Of a DNA stretch of 42,455 nt, positions 1 through 8,021 are shown one piece after another. The translations under genes and the position numbers were made by a program. The DNA is from an uncultured Lachnospiraceae bacterium (GTDB lineage: Bacteria > Bacillota > Clostridia > Lachnospirales > Lachnospiraceae): contig CACYPS010000034.1 of assembly GCA_902776305.1 (NCBI GenBank), positions 1 to 42,455 on the forward strand, given 5' to 3'. The notes below the pieces were generated by a model. The model saw only the letters and a program-made list of their open reading frames with translations, ran no database searches and was not told the DNA's origin. Position 1 is the stretch's first letter; every line of letters starts with the position of its first letter.

Positions 1-89
1 CTTCATCGCGAGATTGTACTCACGATGAAGCCAGATTTCACTTTGCGCGCGTATCTCACGACTGAAGTCACGAGTATTGCGCGATGAAG
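1..89. repeat. Inverted/direct repeat of cttcatcgcg at the window edge
   Basis: The ten bases cttcatcgcg at 1-10 recur as a perfect inverted copy at 80-89, and a one-mismatch copy (cacgatgaag) lies at 21-30. The string cttcatcgcga also occurs at 20162-20172 beside the structured repeat there. No gene is visible in this stretch. It may be the end of an element that starts outside the window. Its function is unknown. Confidence 0.3.
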
Positions 90-92
90 AAT

Positions 93-129
93 AAAAAAAG
101 CTGCCATGTCAGGTCGTGACATAGCAGCT
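93..129 (-). terminator. Rho-independent terminator of the YccF gene
   Basis: On the minus strand the arms agctgctatgtca and tgacatggcagct pair (13 positions, one mismatch) around a 5-base loop. They are followed at once by a run of seven T. The site lies 14 bases past the YccF stop codon. Confidence 0.85.
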
Positions 130-142
130 GCTCTATTACTTA

Positions 143-517
143 TTATAAGATGTTTGTTCTGACCACAGTTGCACCGAACGGAGCCAGTGCCAGCTTTGCG
201 ATCTTAAAGTACTGTTTGCCGAACGGGATTCCGACAATTGTGCAGCACAGTAATACTCCAATGAGGAAGTTCATCGCTGCAAGCTCCATACCGGAGAACA
301 GGAACCATAATACATTCATAAGGAATGATACGGAACCGCCGTCATATTCGATCTCTTTGCCGAATGGATTCAGTGAAATAGATGATAGTTTGAAGCACTG
401 CATTCCTACAGGGATTCCGACGATGGTGACGCACCAGAGGCATCCTGAAATTATCCATCCGAGTGAACTTAAAAAGCCGCCGAAGATGATCCATAATGTG
501 TTTGCTAAGATTCTCAT
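143..517 (-). CDS. YccF domain-containing inner membrane protein
   Basis: This 124-residue integral membrane protein belongs to the YccF (DUF307) family, whose molecular role is not established. Two similar halves are visible. Each has a hydrophobic segment followed by an xTIVGIP(V/F)G motif (about residues 31-38 and 93-99) and then a basic F-K-x-(A/S) stretch ending in PFG. This internal duplication is typical of the family, and the length is normal. The start is set by GGGAGG eight bases upstream of the ATG. The gene stands alone, with its own terminator downstream and a candidate -10 (TATAAT, near 640) upstream. I am confident about the family but not about any function. Confidence 0.9.
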   Translation of the reverse strand: MRILANTLWIIFGGFLSSLGWIISGCLWCVTIVGIPVGMQCFKLSSISLNPFGKEIEYDGGSVSFLMNVLWFLFSGMELAAMNFLIGVLLCCTIVGIPFGKQYFKIAKLALAPFGATVVRTNIL

Positions 518-693
518 TGTTTTGATTCCTCCCTTTTATATTCCTTGAAGTTTTTCGTATTGTCCCTGTCTGTGTTCTTGTCGCAACAGGTTTAGCTGTT
601 GTTCTCAGCCATCTGTTTTTTTATCAATCGTCTTATTATACGTATGAGTGAAGGCTAAGGGCTAATATTTTTTATTCTTGTTTATTTTAGGCC

Positions 694-726
694 AAAAAGA
701 TCAGACAGCAATAGCCGCCTGATCTT
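694..726 (-). terminator. Rho-independent terminator
   Basis: Arms aagatcag and ctgatctt form an 8-bp stem. On the minus strand it is followed by five T. It lies downstream of the gene remnant at 821-1042 and would stop leftward transcription before the YccF gene. Confidence 0.6.
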
Positions 727-820
727 CTTACGTGAAAGTCTATTCGGTTACTCAGCCTCCACTGATTCAAATTCCCGGTCAGTATTGGCAAAACTCTCTT
801 TATTACCTACTCAGCGACCA

Positions 821-1042
821 CTAGCATGTCGTTGCAAAGTAAGGCTCATTCCTGACATATTCCATGTTTGTGTGACGCTTGCAGTTATTGGTAACCAGAG
901 CAACTGTACTTGTGCCCTCCGCATGCTCTGCAGAAATATCCGTGAGCTCTACATTCTGAGCATCATCGAGCACGATGGCCGGTCGGGAATTTTCATAGTC
1001 ATAATCTCCTTTACCTACTACCCCCTGTTTATCAGTATCCAA
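821..1042 (-). pseudogene. Remnant of a protein gene, possibly a right-handed beta-helix C-terminus
   Basis: A 73-codon open stretch begins at a TTG with no ribosome binding site, so it is unlikely to be an independent gene. The segment PAIVLDDAQNVELTDISAEH has the hydrophobic periodicity of a parallel beta-helix rung, as at the C-termini of polygalacturonase-like (GH28) enzymes. The upstream part is missing and a real terminator follows at 694-726, which fits the 3' relic of a deleted gene. The family assignment is a weak guess from the repeat pattern alone. The rest of 518-1074 holds nothing else I can recognise. Confidence 0.3.
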
Positions 1043-1074
1043 CAGGAGATAGTTTCATTGAGAGTCTCTTGAAA

Positions 1075-1701
1075 TCATTTTCCGTCAACAAAGCTTGTGA
1101 AACATCCTCTCTCCTGTTCCGGATAGCCATACTTCTCCTTCGCATCCGCAATCGCCCGAATCATAAAAGCCATGTTCCGTGCAAGATTCCGCATGGTCTG
1201 AAGTCCTTCCAGGTCTTTCCTCACGTCATCCGCTGTAAATCCATGCACCTGATTCCAATAGGTAGAGGAAGCTACCGGCATGCTGCTGATTGTGAAATAC
1301 TTATTCAGCACATCAAATGTAGCTGTATTCCCTCCTCGCCTGCAGCTCACAACTGCCGCACCGACTTTCATCTGTTTCGAGAAAGAGGTGCTGTAGAACA
1401 GACGGTCCATGAAAGAAAGAATCGTTCCGTTCGGTCCGCCATAATAGACCGGACTGCCCACCACAATCCCGTCCGCTGCTTCAAATTTCGGTGCAACTTC
1501 ATTTACCAGGTCATTAAATACACATTTTCCGTTCTTGCTGCACTGACCGCAGGAGATGCAGCCCCGAATGCTTTTGTTGCCGACATGGATAAGCTCTGTC
1601 TCTATGCCCTCCGCCTCAAATATTTTCATCATCTCTTCGAGTGCAGTAGCTGTGCAGCCGTTTGCATGTGGACTCCCGTTCAATAAAATTACTTTAGCCA
1701 T
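1075..1701 (-). CDS. Flavodoxin-fold NAD(P)H-dependent oxidoreductase
   Basis: This 208-residue protein of the NADPH-dependent FMN reductase / iron-sulfur flavoprotein-like family is expected to bind FMN and pass electrons from NAD(P)H to an acceptor in the cytoplasm. The N-terminal LNGSPHANG (about residues 7-15) is the phosphate-binding loop after the first beta strand. CISCGQC (about 48-54) followed by a further Cys is the cysteine cluster often seen in these clostridial proteins. GSPVYYGGPNG (about 82-92) is the second flavin-contact loop. The ribosome binding site GGAGG lies upstream of the ATG. The gene is the last of a leftward redox group (PreA-like, rubredoxin-GltS-like) and may also have its own promoter at 1811. 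The physiological acceptor is unknown. Confidence 0.88.
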   Translation of the reverse strand: MAKVILLNGSPHANGCTATALEEMMKIFEAEGIETELIHVGNKSIRGCISCGQCSKNGKCVFNDLVNEVAPKFEAADGIVVGSPVYYGGPNGTILSFMDRLFYSTSFSKQMKVGAAVVSCRRGGNTATFDVLNKYFTISSMPVASSTYWNQVHGFTADDVRKDLEGLQTMRNLARNMAFMIRAIADAKEKYGYPEQERGCFTSFVDGK

Positions 1702-1810
1702 CTTTTTTTCCTCCGTTTCATATGTTTAAGTCAGTCAACTGTTGGCTCTATTCTTTTTATCAGCTTCGCCGGCACACCACCTACAACTGTAATTACCTCT
1801 ATTTCCGGAA

Positions 1811-1819
1811 ATTATATCA
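1811..1819 (-). promoter_or_regulatory. Candidate extended -10 promoter for the flavodoxin-like gene
   Basis: The minus strand reads TGATATAAT, an extended -10 (TG-n-TATAAT), just past the stop of the upstream gene and about 110 bases before the flavodoxin-like ATG. No convincing -35 is present. Confidence 0.3.
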
Positions 1820-1826
1820 ATCCCGG

Positions 1827-3287
1827 TCATACGCTGCCTGCATGCCGAATACCGGTGTACTTCGCTATGCTCTCGTCAGTCGTAATCAGATTGCCTATAC
1901 CAAGACCGTGAATGTCTGCCACTCCGGATATACGTGCAAACATTTTGAGCTCCTGTGTCGTCAGTATCAAATAATTGCCGACTCTTGCCGCCGCTTCATC
2001 TACATTCAGTCTTTTTCGCAGCATCGGATTCTGCGTCGCGATGCCCACCGGGCAGTAACCCGATCCGCAGATACGATACTGCTGGCAGCCGGCTGCAATC
2101 AAAGGCGCACTTGCCACCGCAACTGCATCCGCCCCCATAGCCAGAGCCTTAGCTATATCAGCTGAAATCCTCAGTCCGCCGGTAATAACCAGATCAATAT
2201 CGGAATGGACAGAATCAAGATATTTTCTGGCTCTGGACAACGCATAAATTGTCGGAACCGATGATGCATCCCTCAGAAACAGCGGGGATGATCCTGTTGC
2301 TCCGCCCCGGCCGTCAATCGTAATGAAATCCGGTTCTGCATATACACAGTATTCAAGATCTTTTTCGATATTTCCTGCAGATATTTTTATTCCGACCGGT
2401 CTCCCTTTTGAACGTTCTCTCAGCATTGTTACCATTGCTCTCAGATCGTCCTTATTCGTAATCTCAGGAAATCTGCTGGGACTCTGTATGTCTTCGCCAA
2501 CCTTCTTTCCTCTTACCTCAGCGATTTCAGGAGTCACTTTACTTCCCGGAAGGTGACCGCCCATACCGGGCTTTGTACCTTGTCCGATTTTTATTTCAAT
2601 GGCATCCGAAGTCTGCAGATTTTCATCCGTCACACTGTATTTGTTCGGAATATACTCAAAAATATACCTATATGCGGCTTCTTTTTCTTCAGAAAGAATG
2701 CCTCCCTCTCCGCTGCACATCGCAGTTCTTGCCATAGCGGAACCTTTCGACAGTGATATTTTGGCTTCTCTGGAAAGCGCACCGAAAGACATATGTGAAA
2801 TATAAACCGGAGTTTCAAGGATCATCGGTTTTCTCGCCTTCTTTCCGATAATCGTCCTCGTAGATACCGCGGCATCGTCATCAAGCGGAGGCGGATCCAG
2901 TTGTGCGCCCAGGAGAAGAATGTCCTCCCATGCAGGCAGCGGAAGCAGTGTCCCCATGGCTGCGTGAAGGGACTCTCCATTCACAGCCATCTCATGAATC
3001 TCCTCCATATATCTTGCTGTCGGATCATGCCTTACCAGTTCCTTGTCATAAGCAGCCGCCGGAGCCGGTTTTATTTCTTCCGGATATGACTCTTCCGTTA
3101 GTACCAGATACGGCTCAGCAGCATCTGAAAAAATATCCGCCGAATACTCAGAGCTTTTCTCATCATTTACAGCATGAAAATTTGATATCGGCTGCTTGCA
3201 CAGAGGGCAACACTCCAAAGTTGAAAGTGGCCGGCCTTCTTTTTCCTCATCATAGACATAACCGCATATCTGACATACATATTTCAT
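1827..3287 (-). CDS. Rubredoxin-domain glutamate synthase-like FMN oxidoreductase
   Basis: This 486-residue fusion has an N-terminal rubredoxin-like knuckle pair, with Cys5/Cys8 in YVCQICGYVYDEE and Cys27/Cys30 in CCPLC. It is followed by the FMN-binding (beta/alpha)8 domain of the glutamate synthase large subunit (about residues 110-470). The motif GQGTKPGMGGHLPG, the FMN-phosphate region GGLRISADIAKALAMGADAV and the Fe-S-type cysteines in CGSGYCPVGIATQ mark that domain. The glutaminase domain of GltB is absent, so this is not a normal glutamate synthase. The start is the internal ATG at 3287, preceded by AAAGGAGGAGCTT; an earlier in-frame start lacks such a site. It lies 64 bases downstream of a PreA-like gene, which suggests an electron-transfer partnership. 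Substrate and acceptor cannot be named from sequence. Confidence 0.88.
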   Translation of the reverse strand: MKYVCQICGYVYDEEKEGRPLSTLECCPLCKQPISNFHAVNDEKSSEYSADIFSDAAEPYLVLTEESYPEEIKPAPAAAYDKELVRHDPTARYMEEIHEMAVNGESLHAAMGTLLPLPAWEDILLLGAQLDPPPLDDDAAVSTRTIIGKKARKPMILETPVYISHMSFGALSREAKISLSKGSAMARTAMCSGEGGILSEEKEAAYRYIFEYIPNKYSVTDENLQTSDAIEIKIGQGTKPGMGGHLPGSKVTPEIAEVRGKKVGEDIQSPSRFPEITNKDDLRAMVTMLRERSKGRPVGIKISAGNIEKDLEYCVYAEPDFITIDGRGGATGSSPLFLRDASSVPTIYALSRARKYLDSVHSDIDLVITGGLRISADIAKALAMGADAVAVASAPLIAAGCQQYRICGSGYCPVGIATQNPMLRKRLNVDEAAARVGNYLILTTQELKMFARISGVADIHGLGIGNLITTDESIAKYTGIRHAGSV

Positions 3288-3351
3288 AAGCTCCTCCTTT
3301 TTTGCAACATGCACAATAAACAAACTGTTCACTCATGTTTCTTAATCCCCG

Positions 3352-4851
3352 TCAATGAATCCTCGTAATCCGTTTCCAACCGGAAACAAGAGCCCTCTGC
3401 GGGCAGACCAACACACATAGATGACAGCCTGCACACTTTTTGCCGTCTATTCTGGGTCTCCGTTTTTCATCCATTCGAATAGCCTGATGACCCCCGTCCG
3501 CACAGGAAATCACACATCTGCCACATCCGATACATCTCTCCCTGTGAAATTTCGGAAATACCACTGTATCCCGCTCCAGTACATCCGTTGTCTCACTGAC
3601 GCTATCCAGCGCAAGACCACGTACTTCTTCAATATCATGAAAAAGCTTTTCTGCAAGATAATTGTTGAGTCCTGTTTTCAGGTCATCGATGATTCGATAT
3701 CCATACTGCATAACAGCCGTAGTGACCTGTACACTGCCTGCGCCCAGCATGATATATTCAAGAGCATCCTTCCACGTCTCGATACCTCCCATGGCGCTGA
3801 TATGCATTCCGGACAAATTCGGGTTTTTCCCGAGTTCCGCTATGAATCGAAGAGCGATAGGTTTAACGGCGTTACCACTGTATCCTCCTACTGCGGACAT
3901 ACCCCGGACGGCGGGTGATGAAACATATGTGTGAGGATTAATGCCGATAATGCTTTTGATTGTGTTAATTGCGGCGATTCCGTCCGCTCCTCCTCTCATT
4001 GCCGCTTCTGCCGCGGGACTCATACTGTCAACGTTCGGAGTAAGCTTTGCAAGGATCGGGATCTTTGTTCCCCGCCTTGCAGCCCTCGTAAAGCGCTCCA
4101 CAAGCTCCGGCACCTGACCGATGTCAGACCCCAGACCGCCGTCTGCCATGTTCGGGCATGAGAAATTCAGCTCAATCGCATCCGCACCGTTTTCTTCACA
4201 CAGGCGGGCGAGCTCCTCCCATTCCGCATCATTCTTCCCCATGATAGAAGCCAGAATGAATTTAGTGGGATACTTTTCTTTCAGTCTTCTTATTACATCC
4301 ATATTCTCCACAACGGTGTGATCGGAAAGCTGCTCAATATTCTTAAAACCTATAATGCTGCCGTTATCTCCGGAGATAGCGGAAAAGCGGGGAGAAGCTT
4401 CATGAATTTCAAATGAACAAATTGTTTTGAATGCGGCACCTGCCCAGCCCGCCGCGAAAGCTCTGTCGCACATTTCATAATTACTTGCTACTACGGAAGA
4501 AGACAGAAGAAACGGGTTCTCAAGTGGTATGCCGCAGATATTTGTCCTGAGCCGGTCAAAATCTTCCGGTGCAGGTATTTCAAGGTTCGGCTTTACATCA
4601 TCATGCAGTTTTTCCATCAGCCTCCTGATCGGAACTTCATGGGGACGAACACACATATCTTCACAGGGTGCCGGACAGGAAACACATGGAGATTTCTCCG
4701 GAAATCGCCCTGCCGCAGTCTTTTCATTGTCGAACCAGATACTTCGCAGCATCTCGGCAGGATTAATCATTTCACACGCTTTGCTGCACGGCGCATCATG
4801 ACACAGTACACACTTCAGCATATCGGAACGAATTATTCTTCTTGAAAACAT
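3352..4851 (-). CDS. preA: PreA-like dihydropyrimidine dehydrogenase with extra N-terminal Fe-S domain
   Basis: This 499-residue protein is related to NAD-dependent dihydropyrimidine dehydrogenase subunit PreA, which reduces uracil or thymine with an FMN barrel and ferredoxin clusters. Residues about 14-67 carry eight cysteines (C14, C17, C22, C26, C56, C59, C63, C67), like the Fe-S region found at the N-terminus of PreT or mammalian DPD. The barrel follows, with LNFSCPN, GSDIGQVPELV and GGIETWKDALEYIMLGA. The C-terminus has two 4Fe-4S motifs, CIGCGRCVISC and CAGCHLCVLVC. E. coli PreA, as I recall it, has the same GSD(V/I)GQ loop. No PreT flavoprotein gene is adjacent. The start has AAAGGAGG upstream. 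The true substrate could differ from pyrimidines. Confidence 0.85.
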   Translation of the reverse strand: MFSRRIIRSDMLKCVLCHDAPCSKACEMINPAEMLRSIWFDNEKTAAGRFPEKSPCVSCPAPCEDMCVRPHEVPIRRLMEKLHDDVKPNLEIPAPEDFDRLRTNICGIPLENPFLLSSSVVASNYEMCDRAFAAGWAGAAFKTICSFEIHEASPRFSAISGDNGSIIGFKNIEQLSDHTVVENMDVIRRLKEKYPTKFILASIMGKNDAEWEELARLCEENGADAIELNFSCPNMADGGLGSDIGQVPELVERFTRAARRGTKIPILAKLTPNVDSMSPAAEAAMRGGADGIAAINTIKSIIGINPHTYVSSPAVRGMSAVGGYSGNAVKPIALRFIAELGKNPNLSGMHISAMGGIETWKDALEYIMLGAGSVQVTTAVMQYGYRIIDDLKTGLNNYLAEKLFHDIEEVRGLALDSVSETTDVLERDTVVFPKFHRERCIGCGRCVISCADGGHQAIRMDEKRRPRIDGKKCAGCHLCVLVCPQRALVSGWKRITRIH

Positions 4852-4923
4852 GGCGGCCCTCCTTTCAGATATAGCTTGTTCTCGGAAATCTTATTACCTT
4901 CAAATGATCCTACACCTCTATAT

Positions 4924-4932
4924 ATTATAACA
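4924..4932 (-). promoter_or_regulatory. Extended -10 promoter of the PreA/rubredoxin-GltS operon
   Basis: The minus strand reads TGTTATAAT, a consensus -10 with the TG extension, about 70 bases upstream of the PreA-like ATG. The -35 region is poor, as is common for extended -10 promoters. Confidence 0.55.
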
Positions 4933-4999
4933 TATACCTGAAATCAGAACCTCACGAAAATATTGCAAAATAACTATTCACCGTTCCCTGACCAACGTC

Positions 5000-5668
5000 T
5001 TAAACTCTCTCCCGGAGTGCCTCGTACAATTCATCCCAGAACCGGTTTTCATACCGGGCACAAGTCTCAAAGATCACACACAATCGGTCGGTCTCTTCCC
5101 GGCTTATACCTTCAGTTTCATAATCAACCATATCAATCCACGCTTTATTAGCCTCAATATACTCTTTGCATGTATAGGCATCAAACCAGTTTTTATAAGG
5201 TGACAAATCGATTTCATCACCATACTCTTCCGTCAGTGCCTGCCCTATAAAAGCGTAGACCCATGAGCATTGGAGAAGGGCCGTCAGTCCTGCGACGACC
5301 CCCTTCTCCGGCTGCTGTCTCATATAAGCAAGGTAATCAACAATGACCTGAGCCTTCCCGGCATTTTCTATTTCCGCGTCACTGATACCTATTTTCTTCA
5401 TATTGGGCAGATGAACACGTTCCGTCTCTTTCTCGGTTTCTTTAATAACATTGCGCAGAAAAACCTGCAGACCGGGATCCGCTGTGCGCTTCAAAGTACG
5501 GTTCAGGATGTCTGAATATTCTTTCAGATACAGATAATCCTGCAGCATATAATAGCGGAAGAGCTCCGGATCCAGACTTCCTTTAGCCATTTCCACCACA
5601 AAAGGTTTGGCTGCCGCCTCTTTCCACAGGTCATTGACTTTCGTATAGAGTATCTCTGACAGCTTCAT
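5000..5668 (-). CDS. tenA: TenA family thiaminase II / aminopyrimidine aminohydrolase
   Basis: TenA hydrolyses 4-amino-5-aminomethyl-2-methylpyrimidine to HMP, so pyrimidine from degraded thiamine can be reused; the reaction is cytoplasmic. The 222-residue all-alpha protein has the usual length. Visible family residues are the Asp in MLQDYLYLKEY (about residue 44), the catalytic-type Cys in LLQCSWVYAFIGQ (about 137) and the C-terminal Glu in RYENRFWDELY. It is the last gene of the TPP-riboswitch operon, 12 bases after the methyltransferase gene, with GAGGG upstream of the ATG. Salvage by ThiD, ThiE and ThiM in the same operon fits this role. Confidence 0.93.
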   Translation of the reverse strand: MKLSEILYTKVNDLWKEAAAKPFVVEMAKGSLDPELFRYYMLQDYLYLKEYSDILNRTLKRTADPGLQVFLRNVIKETEKETERVHLPNMKKIGISDAEIENAGKAQVIVDYLAYMRQQPEKGVVAGLTALLQCSWVYAFIGQALTEEYGDEIDLSPYKNWFDAYTCKEYIEANKAWIDMVDYETEGISREETDRLCVIFETCARYENRFWDELYEALRERV

Positions 5669-5680
5669 CTTACGCCCTCA

Positions 5681-6388
5681 TTATTTCTCTGCTATAATCG
5701 CTACATATCCACCGCTTTTATAGCCTTCAACGACCTCTTCAGGCTCTTCATTGGTGTAAATCGGATTCTTAAGAAGGGTCTGGCAGAAAGTAAACTTTTC
5801 TATGCCCAGATCTTTTAATACGTGAATCTTCTCCTCCGTCGTATGCCAGATACCGGAAGCAGCCAGAGCCAAAGGATAAGGCAGCTCCGGCATTGCGTCC
5901 CTCAGATATTCATGGTCATAGGTGTTCAGGCTTTTGCCCAGAAGGTACATGAAACCAAAAGCGCTTTCTTTAGGAACATCAAGAAGGATCAATTTTCCTC
6001 CTTCCTTAAGCGCCTTGAGGCACTTTACGTATACCGGCGCCAGTTCTTCAATATAGCTGGAACTCCCGTTAAAATAAATTATATCATAATTGTTTTCCGG
6101 CAGGTCAACCTCCTCGATCAGGCCATACTTTATTACGTTCACCCCACGTTTTTCCGCAACTTTACCCATATCTTCCGAAGGCTCGATGCCTTCCACATTG
6201 GAACAGTCGATATAACTTTCAAATAAACCGCTTCCGCAACCTACTGACAGGATTTTTTTGTCGGTGATGTCACCGAGAGCCTTCCTGAAGAGTCTGAGTT
6301 CACTGGTAAATAAGTGTTCATTCTTCATGAACCATTCATCATACTTTGCTGCATATCCATCAAACTTCTGTTTATTTCCCTCTCTCAT
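5681..6388 (-). CDS. Class I SAM-dependent methyltransferase in the thiamine operon
   Basis: This 235-residue Rossmann-type methyltransferase has motif I ILSVGCGSGLFESYI (about residues 43-57), the acidic end of beta 2 in VEGIEPSEDM, and the post-motif stretch NYDIIYFNGSSSYIEE. A Met11-like domain with KALKEGGKLILLDVP follows. The gene begins one base after the thiD stop and precedes tenA by 12 bases, so it is translated with the thiamine genes (AAAGGAGAG before the ATG). No methylation step is known in thiamine salvage through ThiM, ThiE, ThiD and TenA, so the substrate is open. It may act on a damaged pyrimidine or thiazole, or be a passenger. Confidence 0.85.
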   Translation of the reverse strand: MREGNKQKFDGYAAKYDEWFMKNEHLFTSELRLFRKALGDITDKKILSVGCGSGLFESYIDCSNVEGIEPSEDMGKVAEKRGVNVIKYGLIEEVDLPENNYDIIYFNGSSSYIEELAPVYVKCLKALKEGGKLILLDVPKESAFGFMYLLGKSLNTYDHEYLRDAMPELPYPLALAASGIWHTTEEKIHVLKDLGIEKFTFCQTLLKNPIYTNEEPEEVVEGYKSGGYVAIIAEK

Positions 6389-6389
6389 G

Positions 6390-7187
6390 TCACTCTCCTT
6401 TTATCAGCAAATAATTGTGTGCCAATGGCCCGGATCCTCTGCCCAGGTCCAGCATGGCCGCCAGAGCACCTGATAGATAATCCTTAGCCCTTTCTACGGA
6501 TTCTTTCAGACTGTATCCCTTTGCGAGATTCGAGGCAATGGCACTTGAGAGGGTACAGCCTGTTCCATGAGTATTGGGATTCTCAATCCTCTGTCCTTTG
6601 AACCACACCGGTTCTTTGTTATCCGCACTATAGAGAACATCATTGGCGACGTTGATGCTGTGCCCTCCCTTGACAAGGGCTGCACAGCCGTAACGGCTAT
6701 AGAGTTCCCGGGCAGCCTCCTCCATACTTTTTTCATCCTTTATAGTCATACCTGTAAGGATCTCGGCTTCCGGTATATTGGGTGTGATTACTGTGGCCAG
6801 AGGCAATAGACTGGTCTTCAATGTTTCGACAGCGTCTTCTTCAATCAGACGGGCTCCGCTCGTAGCTACCATGACAGGATCGACCACGATATTCTTAGCC
6901 CTGTAATGTTCCAGCCTGTCAGCGATGGACCTGATCAGGTCGGAGGAAGAAACCATCCCGATTTTTACTGCGTCCGGATAGATATCCTCAAATACAGCGT
7001 CAATCTGCTGTATAAGAAATTCCGGAGATACCTCAAGTATACCTGTAACGCCGGTCGTATTCTGCGCGGTGAGCGCCGTAACAGCACTCATAGCGTATAC
7101 CCCATTCATCGTCATCGTTTTGATGTCTGCCTGAATACCGGCGCCTCCGCTGGAATCGGACCCAGCGATTGTCAATGCTTTTCTCAT
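6390..7187 (-). CDS. thiD: Bifunctional hydroxymethylpyrimidine kinase / phosphomethylpyrimidine kinase
   Basis: ThiD phosphorylates HMP to HMP-P and then HMP-PP, the pyrimidine substrate of ThiE. The 265-residue ribokinase-fold protein shows AGSDSSGGAGIQADIKTM at the N-terminus (substrate loop), VVDPVMVATSGARL in the middle and the anion-hole/ATP signature THGTGCTLSSAIASNLA near residue 210. The start is taken as the ATG at 7187, behind AAAGGAG with a 6-base spacer; a start seven codons earlier has no such site. It lies in the thiamine operon between the HAD gene (138 bases upstream) and the methyltransferase. Confidence 0.95.
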   Translation of the reverse strand: MRKALTIAGSDSSGGAGIQADIKTMTMNGVYAMSAVTALTAQNTTGVTGILEVSPEFLIQQIDAVFEDIYPDAVKIGMVSSSDLIRSIADRLEHYRAKNIVVDPVMVATSGARLIEEDAVETLKTSLLPLATVITPNIPEAEILTGMTIKDEKSMEEAARELYSRYGCAALVKGGHSINVANDVLYSADNKEPVWFKGQRIENPNTHGTGCTLSSAIASNLAKGYSLKESVERAKDYLSGALAAMLDLGRGSGPLAHNYLLIKGE

Positions 7188-7325
7188 ATCTGACTCCTTT
7201 CTGAGCATTCACTTTTCTATAGCGACAGAGAGTGGTGCCCCCGGTCTGCCGCTTTTATAGTTCACTTTATAAGAATCGCTTCGCGAATCTATAATCATAA
7301 TTCGGCTGATTAGTGCGCTTTTTCT

Positions 7326-8021
7326 CTACTGTATCAGTTTCAGCAAATCCTGAAGCTCCCTTACATAAATATCCGCCGTCTCTTCCAACCCTTTCTGATT
7401 GGGCTCCCCATTCTCATCGTATACCCCTATCGTATGATAGCCCGCTGCCGCTGCCGTCTTAAGAGCGTAAAGAGAATCCTCAAGTACACAAACCTGATTT
7501 CGTTCAAATCCCATACCGGCCGCAGCCCTATCATATATTTTGGGAGAATGCTTACTGAAACCGACCTCAGCATTGGTATAGATTCTTTCTATATACCCAA
7601 GAAGACCATTACGATACAGAGCTCTCTCGATATGACTGCGAGGACTGGACGTCGCTGCCGTCACTCTCAGCCCCGCATCCCGGCAAGCTTTTAAGAGGAC
7701 TTCCGCTCCGGGTTTGGCCCCGACTTCATAGTAATAGAAGTCTCGCAGCATATTCTCCAGACCTTCTGATATCTTGGTTTCGGAAAAATCAGGCAGATAG
7801 TGTTCCTTAAGATATCGGGCTCCCTCTTCCATACTCATGGAAAAGAGGGTTTCTGCAAGGTCGCTTTCCGGCTCCTTACCCTGTCGAATCAGATATCTTG
7901 CGCCCAAATCCTTCCATATACCCAAAGAGTCAAGAAGCACGCCGTCTATGTCAAAGATTACTCCTCGAATGCCATAGTCTCCTAACACCACTTTCTTATC
8001 GTCATCTATCCTGCATTTCAT
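7326..8021 (-). CDS. HAD-superfamily phosphatase (beta-phosphoglucomutase-like)
   Basis: This 231-residue haloacid dehalogenase-type hydrolase has motif I GVIFDIDGVLLDS (about residues 19-31, two catalytic Asp), motif II TAATSSPRS, a motif III Lys in GFSKHSPKIYD and motif IV VCVLEDSLYALKTAAAAG. A helical cap sits between motifs I and II. Its ATG overlaps the thiE stop (ATGA), so translation is coupled to thiE. In this operon it could dephosphorylate thiamine monophosphate or another phosphorylated intermediate. The family is promiscuous, so that role is inference from context. Confidence 0.88.
   Translation of the reverse strand: MKCRIDDDKKVVLGDYGIRGVIFDIDGVLLDSLGIWKDLGARYLIRQGKEPESDLAETLFSMSMEEGARYLKEHYLPDFSETKISEGLENMLRDFYYYEVGAKPGAEVLLKACRDAGLRVTAATSSPRSHIERALYRNGLLGYIERIYTNAEVGFSKHSPKIYDRAAAGMGFERNQVCVLEDSLYALKTAAAAGYHTIGVYDENGEPNQKGLEETADIYVRELQDLLKLIQ

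Noticed and set aside
1-89. Possible CRISPR-like repeats at the left edge
   Set aside because: Only two or three short copies in mixed orientation, without regular spacing.
1069-1686. 205-codon plus-strand frame opposite the flavodoxin-like gene
   Set aside because: It is antisense to a gene with clear flavin motifs and has no ribosome binding site.
1827-3287. Glutamate synthase large subunit
   Set aside because: The N-terminal glutaminase domain with its catalytic Cys is missing and replaced by rubredoxin, so ammonia channelling from glutamine is not possible.
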